A stretch of DNA of 64,000 nucleotides from Stenopsyche tienmushanensis. Its lineage: Eukaryota; Arthropoda; Insecta; Trichoptera; Stenopsychidae. Position numbers and translations under genes: made by a program. Under the pieces are notes generated by a model. The model worked only from the letters and a program-made list of their open reading frames with translations, did no database searches and was not told where the DNA came from. Positions 52,911 to 63,884 of the stretch are shown here, one piece after another (position 1 is the first letter of the stretch; the number at the start of each line of letters is the position of its first letter). The stretch is taken from positions 248,001 through 312,000 of the forward strand of contig WACJ01000226.1 in assembly GCA_008973525.1 (NCBI GenBank). The letters run 5' to 3'.

Positions 52911-53760
52911 GGTTGTATCTTATTGAGTAGACTCTAAGCCTCATTTATTCACCAACAGATAAAAGTAAACTCGTTATCTACACCATGTCAGACACACAGC
53001 CGTCAAACGAACATATTCGTCATCTTAAGCTTTTCCACTTTAAAATGGGTTGTAACGCAACAAAGACATCTAAGAAAATTTGTGGTGTTTACGGCAAAAT
53101 TCTTAAAGGCAACAAGTATCAACGATGGTTTCGAAGATTCTCAAGTGGCAATTTTAGCCTAGTTGGATTCAGATCCAAAATTAAGTACGACAGAAATAAC
53201 TTCAAGACTTGGGGCTATTGTCGATTGGCAAAAGTTAGAGAGGGTGTTTGGATTCCTCACCAATTGTCTGACACAAACAGGGATCAACAACGAAGTTACT
53301 GCACATCGCTTATAACTAGATACATTAACGAGTAATTTCTACACCGGATTACAGCTTGTGATGAAAAATGGATATTATACAACAATGTTAAAAGAACTAA
53401 GCAGTGCCTTTCAACTAATCAACCGGTTGTACCAAGTCCTAAACCTTCTTTGACTATAAAAAAGGTCCTCTTGAGCATATGGTGGGATTGTGGTGGGATA
53501 AAACACTTTGAGTTTCTGAAACTAGGAGAAACTATCAATGCACAAATTTATCGCTCACAATTAGACAGATTAAATGCAAAATTATTTCGTCAACCGAAAA
53601 GGCGTGATATTGCATCATGATAATGCCAGATCCCATGCAGTTAAAGTAACCCAGGAAAAAATTAGGGAACTCGATTGGGAACTGCTATCTCATTCGCCAT
53701 ATTCGCCAGATATTGCGCCGTCTGATTATTATTTATTCAATGTTCTAGGCACTCCATAGA
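52911..53760 (+). mobile_element. mariner remnant, same family as 3568-4475
   Basis: The transposase starts at 52985: MSDTQPSNEHIRHLKLFHFK, then KICGVYGKILKGNKYQRWFRRF (N-terminal DNA-binding region). It continues through WIPHQLSDTNRD, ACDEKWILYNNVKR (first Asp region), a stretch close to IWWD, and NRKGVILHHDNARSHAVKV with the second Asp, to SPDIAPSDYYLF with the third. Stops and shifts occur at about 53333, near 53460 and near 53575. Both terminal repeats are lost: homology with the other copy begins only at TTGGTTGTATC and stops at GGCACTCCAT. This copy keeps middle sequence that the 3.6-kb copy has lost. Confidence 0.85.
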
Positions 53761-53883
53761 ATAGTGTCATATAGAATAGTTTACCAGATAATACTTTTAA
53801 AAGATTTTAAGAGAGCAAATTAAAAGACTCATATATGAGTCTCCCGTTGTCATAAATTTAAGTGAAAGAAGAAAACATGTATG

Positions 53884-54153
53884 TAGGTGACATGGCGCTG
53901 TATGCGTTAATTCTTTATAATACTTTTGTGATTAATGAGTCAATAATGATAATCGAATCACGTTGCATTTACAATAACAAGAGTAATCGCTTCTTGCGCG
54001 TACACCGCTGTCCGTCCAGTGGTAACGCGCAGTACGCAGAAGTCGTGAAGAGTCGTCGGATAGCCTTAGCAGCAGGAGGTCACAGCCAGATTTCTCATTT
54101 GTAGTTAATAAAGACGAGAGACGTTCTGTTTGACGCCCATCCATTCACTCGGC
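53884..54153 (+). repeat. LTR-like or other repeat, relative at 33265-33470
   Basis: Shares with 33265-33470 the order CGCTTCTTGCGCGTRCACCG, GAGTCGTC, then TAATAAA and GACGCCC..CCATCCATTC. It begins TGTAG and ends CTACA, with a TAATAAAG-like signal inside, as a solo LTR would. No flanking duplication and no internal retrovirus-like genes were found, so this remains a suggestion. Confidence 0.35.
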
Positions 54154-54366
54154 TACATTAGGGACTAAAAGCCAAGAGACAGTCCAAAGGCTCCCTATAA
54201 AAAAATTGTATAAATACAAGTCACATATTAATGGATAATCGGATAGTAACAATAGTCCATTGTAGAACTAGGAACTATTAAATATCCATTAATAGGTAAA
54301 GGTTACATACATGTCGACTGTATCAAACATTCGCCCCTTCAATCGCTCGATATTGAAGATAGCATG

Positions 54367-54470
54367 ACCTACAAGTTTCATTTAGAACGCTCACCCAGCA
54401 GGTCACTTGGATGAATATATCGAAGGGCGCTTTCACAACTGTCTCAATAAGAAGTGTGGGGGTTTTATAA
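54367..54470 (+). repeat. Repeat shared with 40478-40580
   Basis: AGTTTCATTTAGAACGCTCA, then GGTCACTTGGATGAATATAT and AGAAGTGTGGGGGTTTTAT. It is a short copy with no coding content. Confidence 0.45.
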
Positions 54471-55574
54471 ATACTGAATGGTACTGAACAATAAAAAAAT
54501 ACTCAAGATGATTTTGTTTATATTACTGATAAAGGCTTTATAGTCCTGCGATTAAGCGAAGACATGTTAATAATTTCAATTCGCTTTAATGGGAAATTTT
54601 AAGACAATCCTTAAATGTTTTCATTCTGGATGTACAGATAACCTAAATGAATTCAAAACTAGATTCGCTCTATATTTAAATATCATACCACATAGCATAG
54701 TTATGCTAATCCGATAGAATGTTTATAATTAGATTAAGAATAAAATAAAAGATGATACTAAACCAGACCATTTTTTACACAACAAAATGCTTCCAACCAT
54801 AACTGTCAAATGTTTGTTTCTACTCGTAATAGCGTAAAAGAGCAAATGCTCGCGGTAACGCAAAAAAGCATTATTCACCGAATATTTTTAAAAGAACTGA
54901 CTATGTCAATGTTACCAGTTAACAAAATTAAGCTGTGTAAATCAAAATAAATTTTAAAAAAACGAGATATTGTTTTTGATCTTAAATTCGTATTGAAAGT
55001 AATTTTACAAGGAAGTAATTTCCAGTCACAGTCGACCCACAGTAATTCGGCCAGTCTAATGTGACGCCCCTTGTAATCCGACATGCTAATACAAGTACAG
55101 TACATATGTACGGCGAAACTTCATCAATGTAAAAAATGCAAAACGTGTGATTCTGGACAATCTAAATCGTAATAAATCTTTTTGCACGTTAGCAAGTGAG
55201 CACGACGTAGGACGATCCATAATTTATGACACAAAAAAGAAGCGCGAAAACATTTAAAAATTCAAACAAGAGGCAAACATCCAGATGCGGAAGAAGCTTT
55301 GTGTATGTGGTTTCTTCGGTAAATAAATAGGCATACGCTTGAAAGCAACGTAGTTTTACAAGGAGATAACAAAAAAGAAGATTTGTAGCTAGCAAGGTAT
55401 AATTAAAACGCTTCAAAAATCTTCATCGTTTGACGACAGTAAAATGTTTTTATTTTTATAACTCCTATGGCCATTGTTTTTATGACGTTAGTTCTAAAAT
55501 ATGAAACCTTGTATTGTTTATGTATTATATATCTCACCATTTTCATATTTTTTCGCAAACGCCGAATACAATAA
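54471..55574. other. Intergenic, nothing recognised
   Basis: A+T-rich. ORFs on the minus strand (54875-55105, 55189-55416) lack motifs. Confidence 0.5.
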
Positions 55575-55812
55575 AGGCAACAATATTTTCGACCAATTGT
55601 AAACTTTAAACAACCTACCCGATCAGTCTTCTTCGGACAACTTTGTTTTGTAATAAGAGTTTGTAATCGTTCTGTAGATCGCGAGTCGTTCATTCGTTAT
55701 GTCAGCGGTCCGAAAAGCGGACCGGTTGGATACACAGACATTGTCGCCACTCCGTCCTCTTTTGGAGCTTTTTGCGACATTTTCGGGGATAAATGCGTAC
55801 CTGGGGTCCCAA
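55575..55812 (+). repeat. Palindrome-cored repeat fragment
   Basis: The core CGGTCCGAAAAGCGGACCG is at 55706-55724. The left part (CGACCAATTGTAAACTTTAA, CAGTCTTCTTCGG, GTTCTGTAGATCGCGAG) matches the copy at 21660-21780. The right part ends GACATTTTCGGGGATAAATG. Neither terminal end is present. Confidence 0.68.
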
Positions 55813-56865
55813 ATAGCGGGATCAATGAATAGCTCGGGTCAGTGGAGGATCCCCATGTTCTTTTGTCTCAGATGTAAAGAGATGATCCCATGTTTCATCT
55901 TAAATTGATGCAAAAACTCGACCTTATTGCTGTAAAACGCCAAAATCACACAACAAAAAAATTGATTGGCTCTGCACCACTGTATAATGTTTACACGTTT
56001 TTTTCAAATGACATAAGCCATTTTGTCTAAGAAGAAGGTAACAACCAATATATATGTTGTAATTGTTTTTAAAACGTCCTTTGATAGAAAAATATGCATG
56101 AATTGTATATTGATCTTCTGGTACTCTGCTGAAAATATTTTTTATAATGAAATATATCGCTTGTTGTTTTGCACGTATATTTCACAAAAAAATGTTGATA
56201 TATTGGTATACATTATTTTTCGTTTTAAAAAAGAATACATACTAAAGCAATCTTATTGACGTCATAAGAATACTTGCAAATAAAATATAATACTATTACG
56301 CTGGCTTGAAAAAGATATCCAAGAGACCCTCTGTTAGATTAGCTTATCTCTTTGGAAAACCTTAACATTTTTGAACATCACCTCTGTGTAGACATAAAGA
56401 CACGCATTCTTTCTGTCGTTATAGTCAGTTTTCTCCCAAGTCATTGTTTGACAAATTTTTGTCATTGTTGAAGGTAAGAACTCAGGTAAACGAGGGTTGC
56501 TGCGTTTCGATGCTATTCAAACTTTTTTTTTCAATTTTAACACTTTAAATGTCAAAAATATGTAATTCATCAAGCTAGACTATGCCGTAGAGGTGTGATA
56601 TTCGTATGTTTAATCATCACAAAATAAAATTATCGAGCAATTAAACATCACGATCATACAAAATTGTAGAAAGCGTTCCAAAAGCCGTGTAAAATAATTA
56701 TAAGCATTTGTAATAGGAATACAATTTCATTAAGACGTACTAACATTATGACTTTTATTACAACAATGCAACTGTTTTTTTCTTCGATATCTTTATGAAT
56801 TTCTTTGTATTCAAAAAAAATCTAGCGTTTAAAATTACAGCATTTTTTTTCTCAGGCTTTACTAG
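55813..56865. other. Intergenic, nothing recognised
   Basis: A+T-rich; one 78-codon ORF at 56023-56259, rich in Ile, Phe and Tyr, as random A+T-rich DNA gives. Confidence 0.5.
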
Positions 56866-57135
56866 GACCTTGACAAGGGCGTGACAAAAAAGACGCCCGC
56901 CACGGGCGCAACTGGACTTGGGGTGCAAAACCCAGAATACCGATCCGGTGAATGTCCCTCTTTTCTTCGTTATCGTTATGTCCAGGTATATGCCATACCT
57001 GATCGCGAGATACTCATTCGTCAAACATTTTAAAGTCATCAGCGGTCCGAAAAGCGGACCGATTGAGCATACAAATCCCAAAGCCACTCCTTCCTCTTTT
57101 AGAGTTTTTTGCGGCATTTTCTATGATCTGTATGA
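56866..57135 (+). repeat. Palindrome-cored repeat with remnant hAT-like end
   Basis: Starts near AGGACCTTGACAAGGGCGTG, then GACGCCCGCCACGGGCGCAA and GGGGTGCAAAACCCAGAATA. The core is at 57043-57061. It ends TTTTTTGCGGCATTTTCTAT. It is clearly the same structure as 37572-37940 with a 100-bp internal deletion. Confidence 0.7.
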
Positions 57136-57662
57136 GTACGAAAGTAACGTAGCGAAATCTTCAGAGATGATGGCAGTGATGAAATTGAATGAGTAAAATC
57201 TTCAGAGATGATGATTTTGGCAGTGATGTTATGACGTTACAACCTTCATAAAAAAATCCAACATTTCTCTTCTTTCGAACCGTTATATTTTTCATTACGG
57301 CTTTTGTTCCGGTTCAGTTCTAAATATGCATATCAATTTGATTACGGTTTTATTCGGTATTTTTTTTAAATACCGTGTTTCTTTATCTGGAATCCGGTGA
57401 ATCTGGAAGTCCCAGCGTAGGTATATAAGAAAATATATAGGAAGACCTAAACAAAATATTAATGCACATAAGTCACATGTTATATCAGTATTCAAATCAA
57501 CCAAACCCTCTTTCGTTTAAGACATATATCGAACCGTTAAAAACGATATTTTCGAACCGGTTCATTTATCAGTTTTCATTTTGATAGATATAACGGTTTT
57601 ACCGATTTTAGGTTTTCGCTTCAGTTCAAAATCCTAGAGAGCAAAATACACTTTTTGCAGCA
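57136..57662. other. Intergenic, possible old MITE with AACCGGTT text
   Basis: Contains TCCGGTTCAGTTCTAAATAT, GAACCGGTTCATTTATC and ATATAACGGTTTTACCGATT. Similar phrases occur near 14350, 25370 and 39000. Edges could not be defined. Confidence 0.35.
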
Positions 57663-57792
57663 TAACAATAGAGGATCACGCAGATAAAATTCAATAATAG
57701 AAATTTCGCATAATCCGTCCCATTCGCCTAATTTTGCGCCTTAAGATTATCATGTTTTCAAGTCGTTAATGCATTCGCTTCGAAACTTCACT
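57663..57792 (+). mobile_element. mariner remnant around the third catalytic Asp
   Basis: From about 57713 the frame reads NPSHSPNFAP, a stop, then DYHVFKSLMHSLRNF. This fits HPPYSPDLAPSDYHLFRSLxxxL with Ser changed to stop. The preceding bases weakly resemble HHDNARPH. It ends exactly where the hAT-like element at 57796 starts, so it was probably interrupted by it. No continuation was recognised beyond 58436. Confidence 0.6.
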
Positions 57793-57795
57793 AAC

Positions 57796-58436
57796 TAGAG
57801 AATCCAATCTCGGGATCCCGAACAGTTTTAGGTGCCAATAAAACCTGGGATTAGTAAAAACAATCCCGAATAATTCGGGATTGAAATTTGTATTTAACAG
57901 AAATCGTACATCTCACCAGCACGATGAAAGCTACTAAATCGAGACATTCCAGTAACTAGGCAATAACTATCTAAACTATGTATACATATATAGATTACAC
58001 ACATGCTTTTCAAATTGTTAAATTAATCTTTCCCTACCGGTGATGTATTTACTACACATCGACTCTAATAATGGGAATATCGATATGAAATATAATAGAT
58101 ACGGGCTTCAAAATTTTTGTATTCCTCCGTAATACAATTACAAATCACATCAAAGTATTATAGTGTATAAGTATTCATCTGCAGCGACGGAAATAAATAA
58201 TTTGTCAGGAAATCGAGTTTTAGTCCGTGTCTCAGCAGAAAGGAATTTTATCAGTCACATTGATAGTGTTATGCGAAAATAGGGGTTCACGCGGTTATCA
58301 ACTCGAACTAGCATTTAAATATCTGATGACTATACTTCCAACGAGTGTGGAGGTTGAGCGGGCATTTTCAGCAGCGTGTTGCTTGGCTATCAAAAAATCC
58401 CGGGATCAAAATTTTGGCTCCGGATTGGATTCCCTA
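57796..58436 (+). mobile_element. hAT-like element, same family as 41825-42748, 641 bp
   Basis: Ends TAGAGAATCC...ATTGGATTCCCTA. The interior shares long stretches with the 41825 copy, for example GAAATATAATAGATACGGGC and the hATC reading YQLELAFKYLMTI..TSVEVERAFSAACCLAIKK. After that point the RSRL...LDAL part is deleted directly into the right end. It lies inside a mariner remnant and ends about 510 bp upstream of the sushi-gene start codon. Confidence 0.8.
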
Positions 58437-58948
58437 ATACTGTCGAAAGCACCTCACCCCGTTCAACTTATTATTTTGGTCTCATTGATTTTGCTGTTGC
58501 TTCCTGTATCCCATATTCTATCCGTATTTATCGATCAATATATACAGTGTGTAAAAAAATCCGGGAGCAGGTTTCCGGTGTCAGGTGATTGCCGATGGCC
58601 CTACAGGCAACGGAAGGGATCCGGACGAGCGCAGGTGAAATTTGAGCACCACAACCGTTATGGCTCAAGTGATGCATGCAGTTTGAGAAGCTGTGGTGTC
58701 GTCGGTGTCAGGTGGCAGCAGGTGCGAGTTGGAGTAGCGGTCAGGTCGTGAAACTTCTTCAGTCCATCGGCAGGTCCCGTTGTGTTCAGAGCGACTTGCT
58801 TCTGCCCCCTCATACCTAACTGTACACAATAATACCGCTTCGGCGATACGACGTCAATTCGAAATAGACAGAAAGATGTGAAGTATTTTTTCGAAATTTT
58901 TGAATCGAGTGTTTGTCGAATAGACTCAATCCAGACATTTTAAAAAAA
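58437..58948 (+). promoter_or_regulatory. Candidate promoter and 5' UTR of the sushi-domain gene
   Basis: Unlike the surrounding A+T-rich DNA, about 58540-58870 is GC- and CpG-rich, with several copies of GGTGTCAGGTG-like sequence (near 58578 and 58706) and no transposon similarity. A TATA-like ATATATA lies near 58538. A stop at 58901 in the frame of the start codon shows that the last part is non-coding. Transcription start is not determined. The upstream border is the end of an hAT-like element at 58436. Confidence 0.35.
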
Positions 58949-59048
58949 ATGGAAATAAGTTGTGAAATGGGTTTAAGACACTGTTTAGGTAGTGCATGGA
59001 GGGGAAGCTTGACTTTGCTATTTTTTATGATTTTATCTAATGCACATG
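58949..59048 (+). CDS. Secreted sushi-domain protein, exon 1 (start codon and signal peptide)
   Basis: ATG in context AAAAAAATGG. The same frame has a TGA at 58901 and no ATG between, which fixes the start. It reads MEISCEMGLRHCLG then SAWRGSLTLLFFMILSNAHG: a basic n-region and a hydrophobic core LTLLFFMIL typical of a signal peptide. It ends in phase 1 at a strong donor, G|GTGAGT. The leftover G joins the first two bases of the exon at 63885 to make Gly. A GC- and CpG-richer stretch at about 58540-58870 lies just upstream, as expected for a 5' UTR or promoter. Confidence 0.75.
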
Positions 59049-60542
59049 GTGAGTAATTGATTGAATGTATATTTTGCCTATTTATAAAATTTTTACTAAT
59101 TTATATCACCCGCGAATCATGTGTTATTTCGTCTAAAAGGAGGACACCCCCAAAGCGCGCGCTAAACAATCATACGTTTTGTCACACATGCGTCGATGTC
59201 TAATCCTCACATAATTCACATTTTCTAATAAATTATAATAAAAATATAATTTTATATTAATATTTAACATATTATAAAAGGCGTCTTCTAATAAATTATA
59301 ATTAATTCTAATAATAAAATAGTTTTTAAGATAAATAAAAATTATTATTCACAGATTTATAAATTTTATTAAATACAATTATTAATTAAAATTTTAATAA
59401 AATGCATCAATTATCCCTTTGGCTGTTATGGTTTATTTTGATAAACGGAAGATCGTTTGCCATCTTCTTCTCAATTGTTTGATCGCGCTAATATATTACC
59501 AAAATGTACTATAATGTTAAACACTGATACCTTGACGCACAGAAGTTATTCGTTTTCAAACATTTTAAAGTCATCGATGAGTTTCACACTCGGCGATATA
59601 TCGTATCATAGCAACACCCAAGGGTTAAACGCCCATCTCATGTCGTTAATAATATTTTTTATAGCTGATTTTATATCAAAACGTCCGCATCGCGAGGGTT
59701 AATCTTCGTATCGAACCGGTTATTTCAAACGGTCCAAATACCTATGACGTAACACATTAACAGAAGATTATTTCCTACAATCACAGTTATGTTACAATTA
59801 TCTTCCGAGACAAACTCTTAAGGTTTTCATTTTTTCCGTATACCATATATTCAAATAACTCCCGTTTAACCGGTTTTATTGATTAAATTCTCGGACAATT
59901 TGAATTGGAATTTCAAAGCGCACCCACAAGATATGTGCCGACCTTAATAATTACGAAGCTTTGAACGAAGTCGAACTTGATTAATCCGAAAATTGATTTT
60001 ACCATCGATTTAAACGTAAGTTTACCAGTAAGTTTTAATACAGTCGAGCAGAATGACATTAACAAATAAAATGAAAGAAGTTCACCGTTGATTTTATTTT
60101 TATTTGAAGAGATTTAGACACCAAGATGATTGATAACGTTATGCAGGGACGCATATGAGTGATAGGACTTACAACAATAAATATAATTTTAAATCAAAAT
60201 CCTGTATTTATATAAAACTCCCCTATGCAGACTTCGTCAAATAATCAATCATTATTTTAGCATATTTATGAATGCTTTCATTAATATACAAGTATTTTAT
60301 ATTAACACATTTTAGGCGGGATAACTATTATTTACTTCTTCGGCGTTATAACATCGAGTTTCATTATTAGGATAAAATATAAGCTTTTAAGAAGTGATGA
60401 CAAAAAAAGTCCTGCCCATAAATTACGTAAATCTTATCGTCATCTTTATGATATTTGACTTAATAGAAGGAATGGCTTTGGAAAAGCATTGAATTAATAT
60501 TGCGTCGGTGCATAATTATTGCGACATTTTTGCATTCATCCC

Positions 60543-60963
60543 CTAATTAAATAAAATGACTTCTATAATTTTTCGAGCTTTTTGAAACGACGAACGATAG
60601 TCGAATGATCCGCATTGAAATCTTCGACCAATATTGTCGTTATTAAGCATTTTTCCATTGCTTTGGAAGCTCTTGGATGGTTTTTTTGTAAAAACTTTAC
60701 AGCTTAGGGGCACTTCTTTCATGAAAACACTTCTCAATTTAATTCCCGTATTTTATCCAGTGTCAATTTTGCTTAATAGCATCATGAAGCAATATCTTTG
60801 TCTTCTTTCTGTTCAATGAATACGGACGTTTCCCTTTTATTTTTTGATGCAAAACTTCTAATTGTCGACAATAAATTTGTGCAGTTATAGTTCCTCCCGG
60901 TTTCAGTGATTTATAATTAATTATTTCCCACATATCCCACCCCATGCACAAAATAACCTTTTA
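60543..60963 (-). mobile_element. mariner remnant in the first intron of the sushi gene
   Basis: The minus-strand reading is VILCMGWDMWEIINYKSLKP, then GGTITAQIYCRQLEVLHQKI, RPYSLNRKKTKILLHDA (second Asp region). After shifts it gives SFYKKTIQELPKQWKNA, the mariner C-terminal motif (FYxxGIxKLPxRWxKx). The region with the third Asp is deleted and several stops are present. Confidence 0.78.
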
Positions 60964-61234
60964 TAATAATCAATCCGGGTTAATTTTTATTGTATTCGAT
61001 CAAGATGCACGATACCCATCCTACCCTATAACACCCATCCTATTCCTCTTGCCGATGAGTTTTAAATATATTTGGATAGTGTTGCATGAGTATATTAGTT
61101 TATCATGAATGTGACTTGGTTGGGGATTTTAGTGCATCGTTATTAAAATTCGAAGATCTTCCCATTCCGATTTAAATTTCTGAAAGTAATATTGATATCT
61201 GTGGACTGTTACCACTACACAATCACAACACAAA

Positions 61235-61548
61235 CATTGATTTTCATACAAAAGATCTACTGGAAGTTAATTGTACTATACCTATATTATTTGAGAAAGT
61301 GCAAACAATAAGTTGGCAAAGTTTTATCGCAATCGAATAAACGGTATGGCAGCGCATTAAATACGGACAAACAAACATTGATTTTTATATATTAGACTAT
61401 GCTTATGTTACTCGCGAAATCTTTAACAATAAATAGACGAAGTCTTATTGCAATCCGATGAACGTTATGGCAGCGCATTTAGAACGAACAAAGCCCAATT
61501 CATTTTTACATATTAAATATATGACATTTTAATGGGATTTGTAAAGTT
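61235..61548. repeat. Direct repeat unit 1 (pair with 62925-63232)
   Basis: About 310 bp, closely similar to 62925-63232. It includes TTGAGAAAGTGCAAACAATA, TTTTATCGCAATCGAAT and ATACGGACAAACAAACAT, then a second internal half, TGAACG..ATGGCA.CGCATTT, that resembles the first. The CATTTTTATATATTA ending is typical of 3' tails of insect non-LTR elements. Assignment to such a family is inference. Confidence 0.6.
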
Positions 61549-62639
61549 TTACCGCATTAAACGGGTTAGTATGCGAATGCATCAATGTTGAGCGGAGAGT
61601 CGAGCCGCGCCTAACAGCAGCCCTCGCCGTTTTCGCGGGCAAATTTTCGCGCGAAATCAATCGCAATTATAATTTCGCCGATGAGCCATAACTGTATTTT
61701 TTCTTTTGCTCATAACTCAATGCCGATACATCGAATAAATTAAGTGCGACATGGTAAGCATACATTTTTTGTTTTCGTCACTATACCGTTAGTTCGAGAG
61801 AAATGCCAGCCCGCAATCGTACGAAACAGTTACGCTAAGAAAAATATCTAACTATTGAGATCAGAAAAAAATGCTGGCAAACGGAATTCAATGAAATAAT
61901 ACGCATTCATTTATCCGAGGAAATATTACCAGGTCGTTAAGGCGAAGCGGGTTAAACGGACGTCGTTTATTAAGTAATTAAAATTCAATCACGGAAGAAA
62001 TGGGCGCCGTTTGTCTTCGGCGATTCAACAATTCGAGACTCGAGCTGTCGGCAATTCCGAGGATATTAAGAAAAATACCTCAAAGTTTGAGTTGGCGTTC
62101 CCTTGGAAGCATTCAGCGTGCTTGTTAAGCTCATATAAAGAGATAATGATACAACCATAACATTACCGCGGTCCAACGTTATAATTAACACGGCATTTAA
62201 TCTAAAGCTTATGGCTAGATAAACATATGACTTTATGTATATTTCAAGCATAAAATTCAGATAATCACAATTGATAAAAACCCAGACGAAAGTCTTCATA
62301 GAAAATACAAAATAGACTGTTGTTGTATGTTATGTAGCTCATCCCCAAGTCCTTTATGTTTCCGTAAGAACGCGTCGATGTCTATTCAATCAATCCTTTG
62401 AGTAGTGAGCTAATTTGAAATCTTCATAAACTTAGATCGCCAAACTTTTGTATGTTCGCCAAACCACTTATCTGTCAGGATCATCGCAGCGTGTATGAAG
62501 CTTGTATTTATATTTAAAAACTGTTGATAGCACACAATATTCATTCATTTATTTGCATAAGCATAAACAATACATTTGAAGTCGATTCATTATATCATTA
62601 TTAGTCAATAAATTTGGGTTAACTCCGTATCTGTCTTGT

Positions 62640-62730
62640 CTCCGAGCTCAACGTGTATGAATGCTCTTTCTGAATCACTGGAATTCGGACACAACATTGT
62701 GTCTTACCTCTTTGAGGGTTTAAATGAGGA
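62640..62730 (+). repeat. Repeat shared (inverted) with 9030-9185
   Basis: GAATGCTCTTTCTGAATCAC, GGACACAACATTGTGTCTTA and CCTCTTTGAGGG. It lies in the first intron of the sushi-domain gene between the two direct repeat units. Confidence 0.5.
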
Positions 62731-62924
62731 AAATGCCAAAAATACGTGCCATTTTTACCAATATATTTAGATAAGTTATAAAAGATAAAGAGCGTAAATT
62801 TTGGAATGGTTCATTGTTCAGTTTATCAGTCTTGCAATTTGAAAGAGTTATTTTGTTTAATTAGGATTGATATAAATAATCAAATTTATTTTATTTTGTT
62901 GATTTTGTCATATAAATATGAACA

Positions 62925-63232
62925 AACATACAAACATTGATTTTTATATATAAGATCTACTGTAGGTTAATTGTATTATACCTATATTATTTGAGAAAGT
63001 GCAAACAATAAATTGGAAAAGTTTTATCGCAATCGAATGAACGGTACGGCAGCGCATTAAATACGGACAAACAAACATCGATTTTTATATATTAAACTAT
63101 ACCTATGTTACTCGCGAAATCCTTGGCAATAAATGAACGAAATTTTATTGCAATATGATGAACGGTATGGCATCGCATTTCACACGAACAAAACCCAATT
63201 CATTTTTATATATTAGATATATACCATTATAT
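62925..63232. repeat. Direct repeat unit 2 (pair with 61235-61548)
   Basis: Co-linear with unit 1 in the same orientation, about 1.4 kb downstream. Both lie in the first intron of the sushi-domain gene. Each unit contains two degenerate half-copies (…ATGAACGGTAYGGCA…), suggesting stepwise tandem growth. Confidence 0.6.
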
Positions 63233-63884
63233 TAATCAGTTTCGATTTATACAGTGTTTTCAGAAGCGATCCGCATGAAGCATTTTTGGTTATCATTAAT
63301 CGCAAATATGTCCTAGAATGATGGGGTATTTGACGCCCAAAGCGGTGGCGCAGGGTTGGCGTAATTGGGATGATTTGTGTATTCGTCATCTGCTTGGAGA
63401 GATTTTTTGCGCACAAAACAGTTTCAACCATTAAATTAACCCATAGGCGTGCAGAAACAGATTTGAGTACAATTAAAGTCTAATAACGGATTAGTTTCTC
63501 GTGTAAGCCCAAACCGCATTTTGAAGATCTGCAAGTAATGAATTTTCGTATTTGTAAACGTTTAGCGCATTCCAACGGGAGTTTTAATAAGTAATTTGAA
63601 AGATTGTACAGTAAATCCTATGAATTGTTGAGGGAAGAATCGCCAATGTTAAAACGTCAATTTTGCTCAGACTGATTGATCGCTTGTTATCGCCTTATAT
63701 TTATAATTATTGCCACTGAGAGGCGCTGCCTTTCGCGAGCTCATTAAGTAGTTGATTGAAAAAATGTCATAAATATCTTAAGATCCATTTAAAATTAAAT
63801 TAAATGTAATTTAATGAATATTTTTTTGTATCCAAAAAACGTATTTTTAGCCTGATTTAATACGTTTTTTTAAATTATTAGCAG

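Larger units (their letters stand above)
59049..63884 (+). other. First intron of the sushi-domain gene (4,836 bp)
   Basis: Donor GTGAGTAA, acceptor TTATTAGCAG. It holds a mariner remnant (60543-60963), two direct repeat units (61235, 62925) and a short repeat (62640). Between 61565 and 62070 lies a repeat-free, less A+T-rich stretch with CGCG-rich text (TTTTCGCGGGCAAATTTTCG) and homeobox-type sites (TAATTAAA, TTTATTAAG). It could be regulatory DNA, but this is only an inference from composition. Confidence 0.5.
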
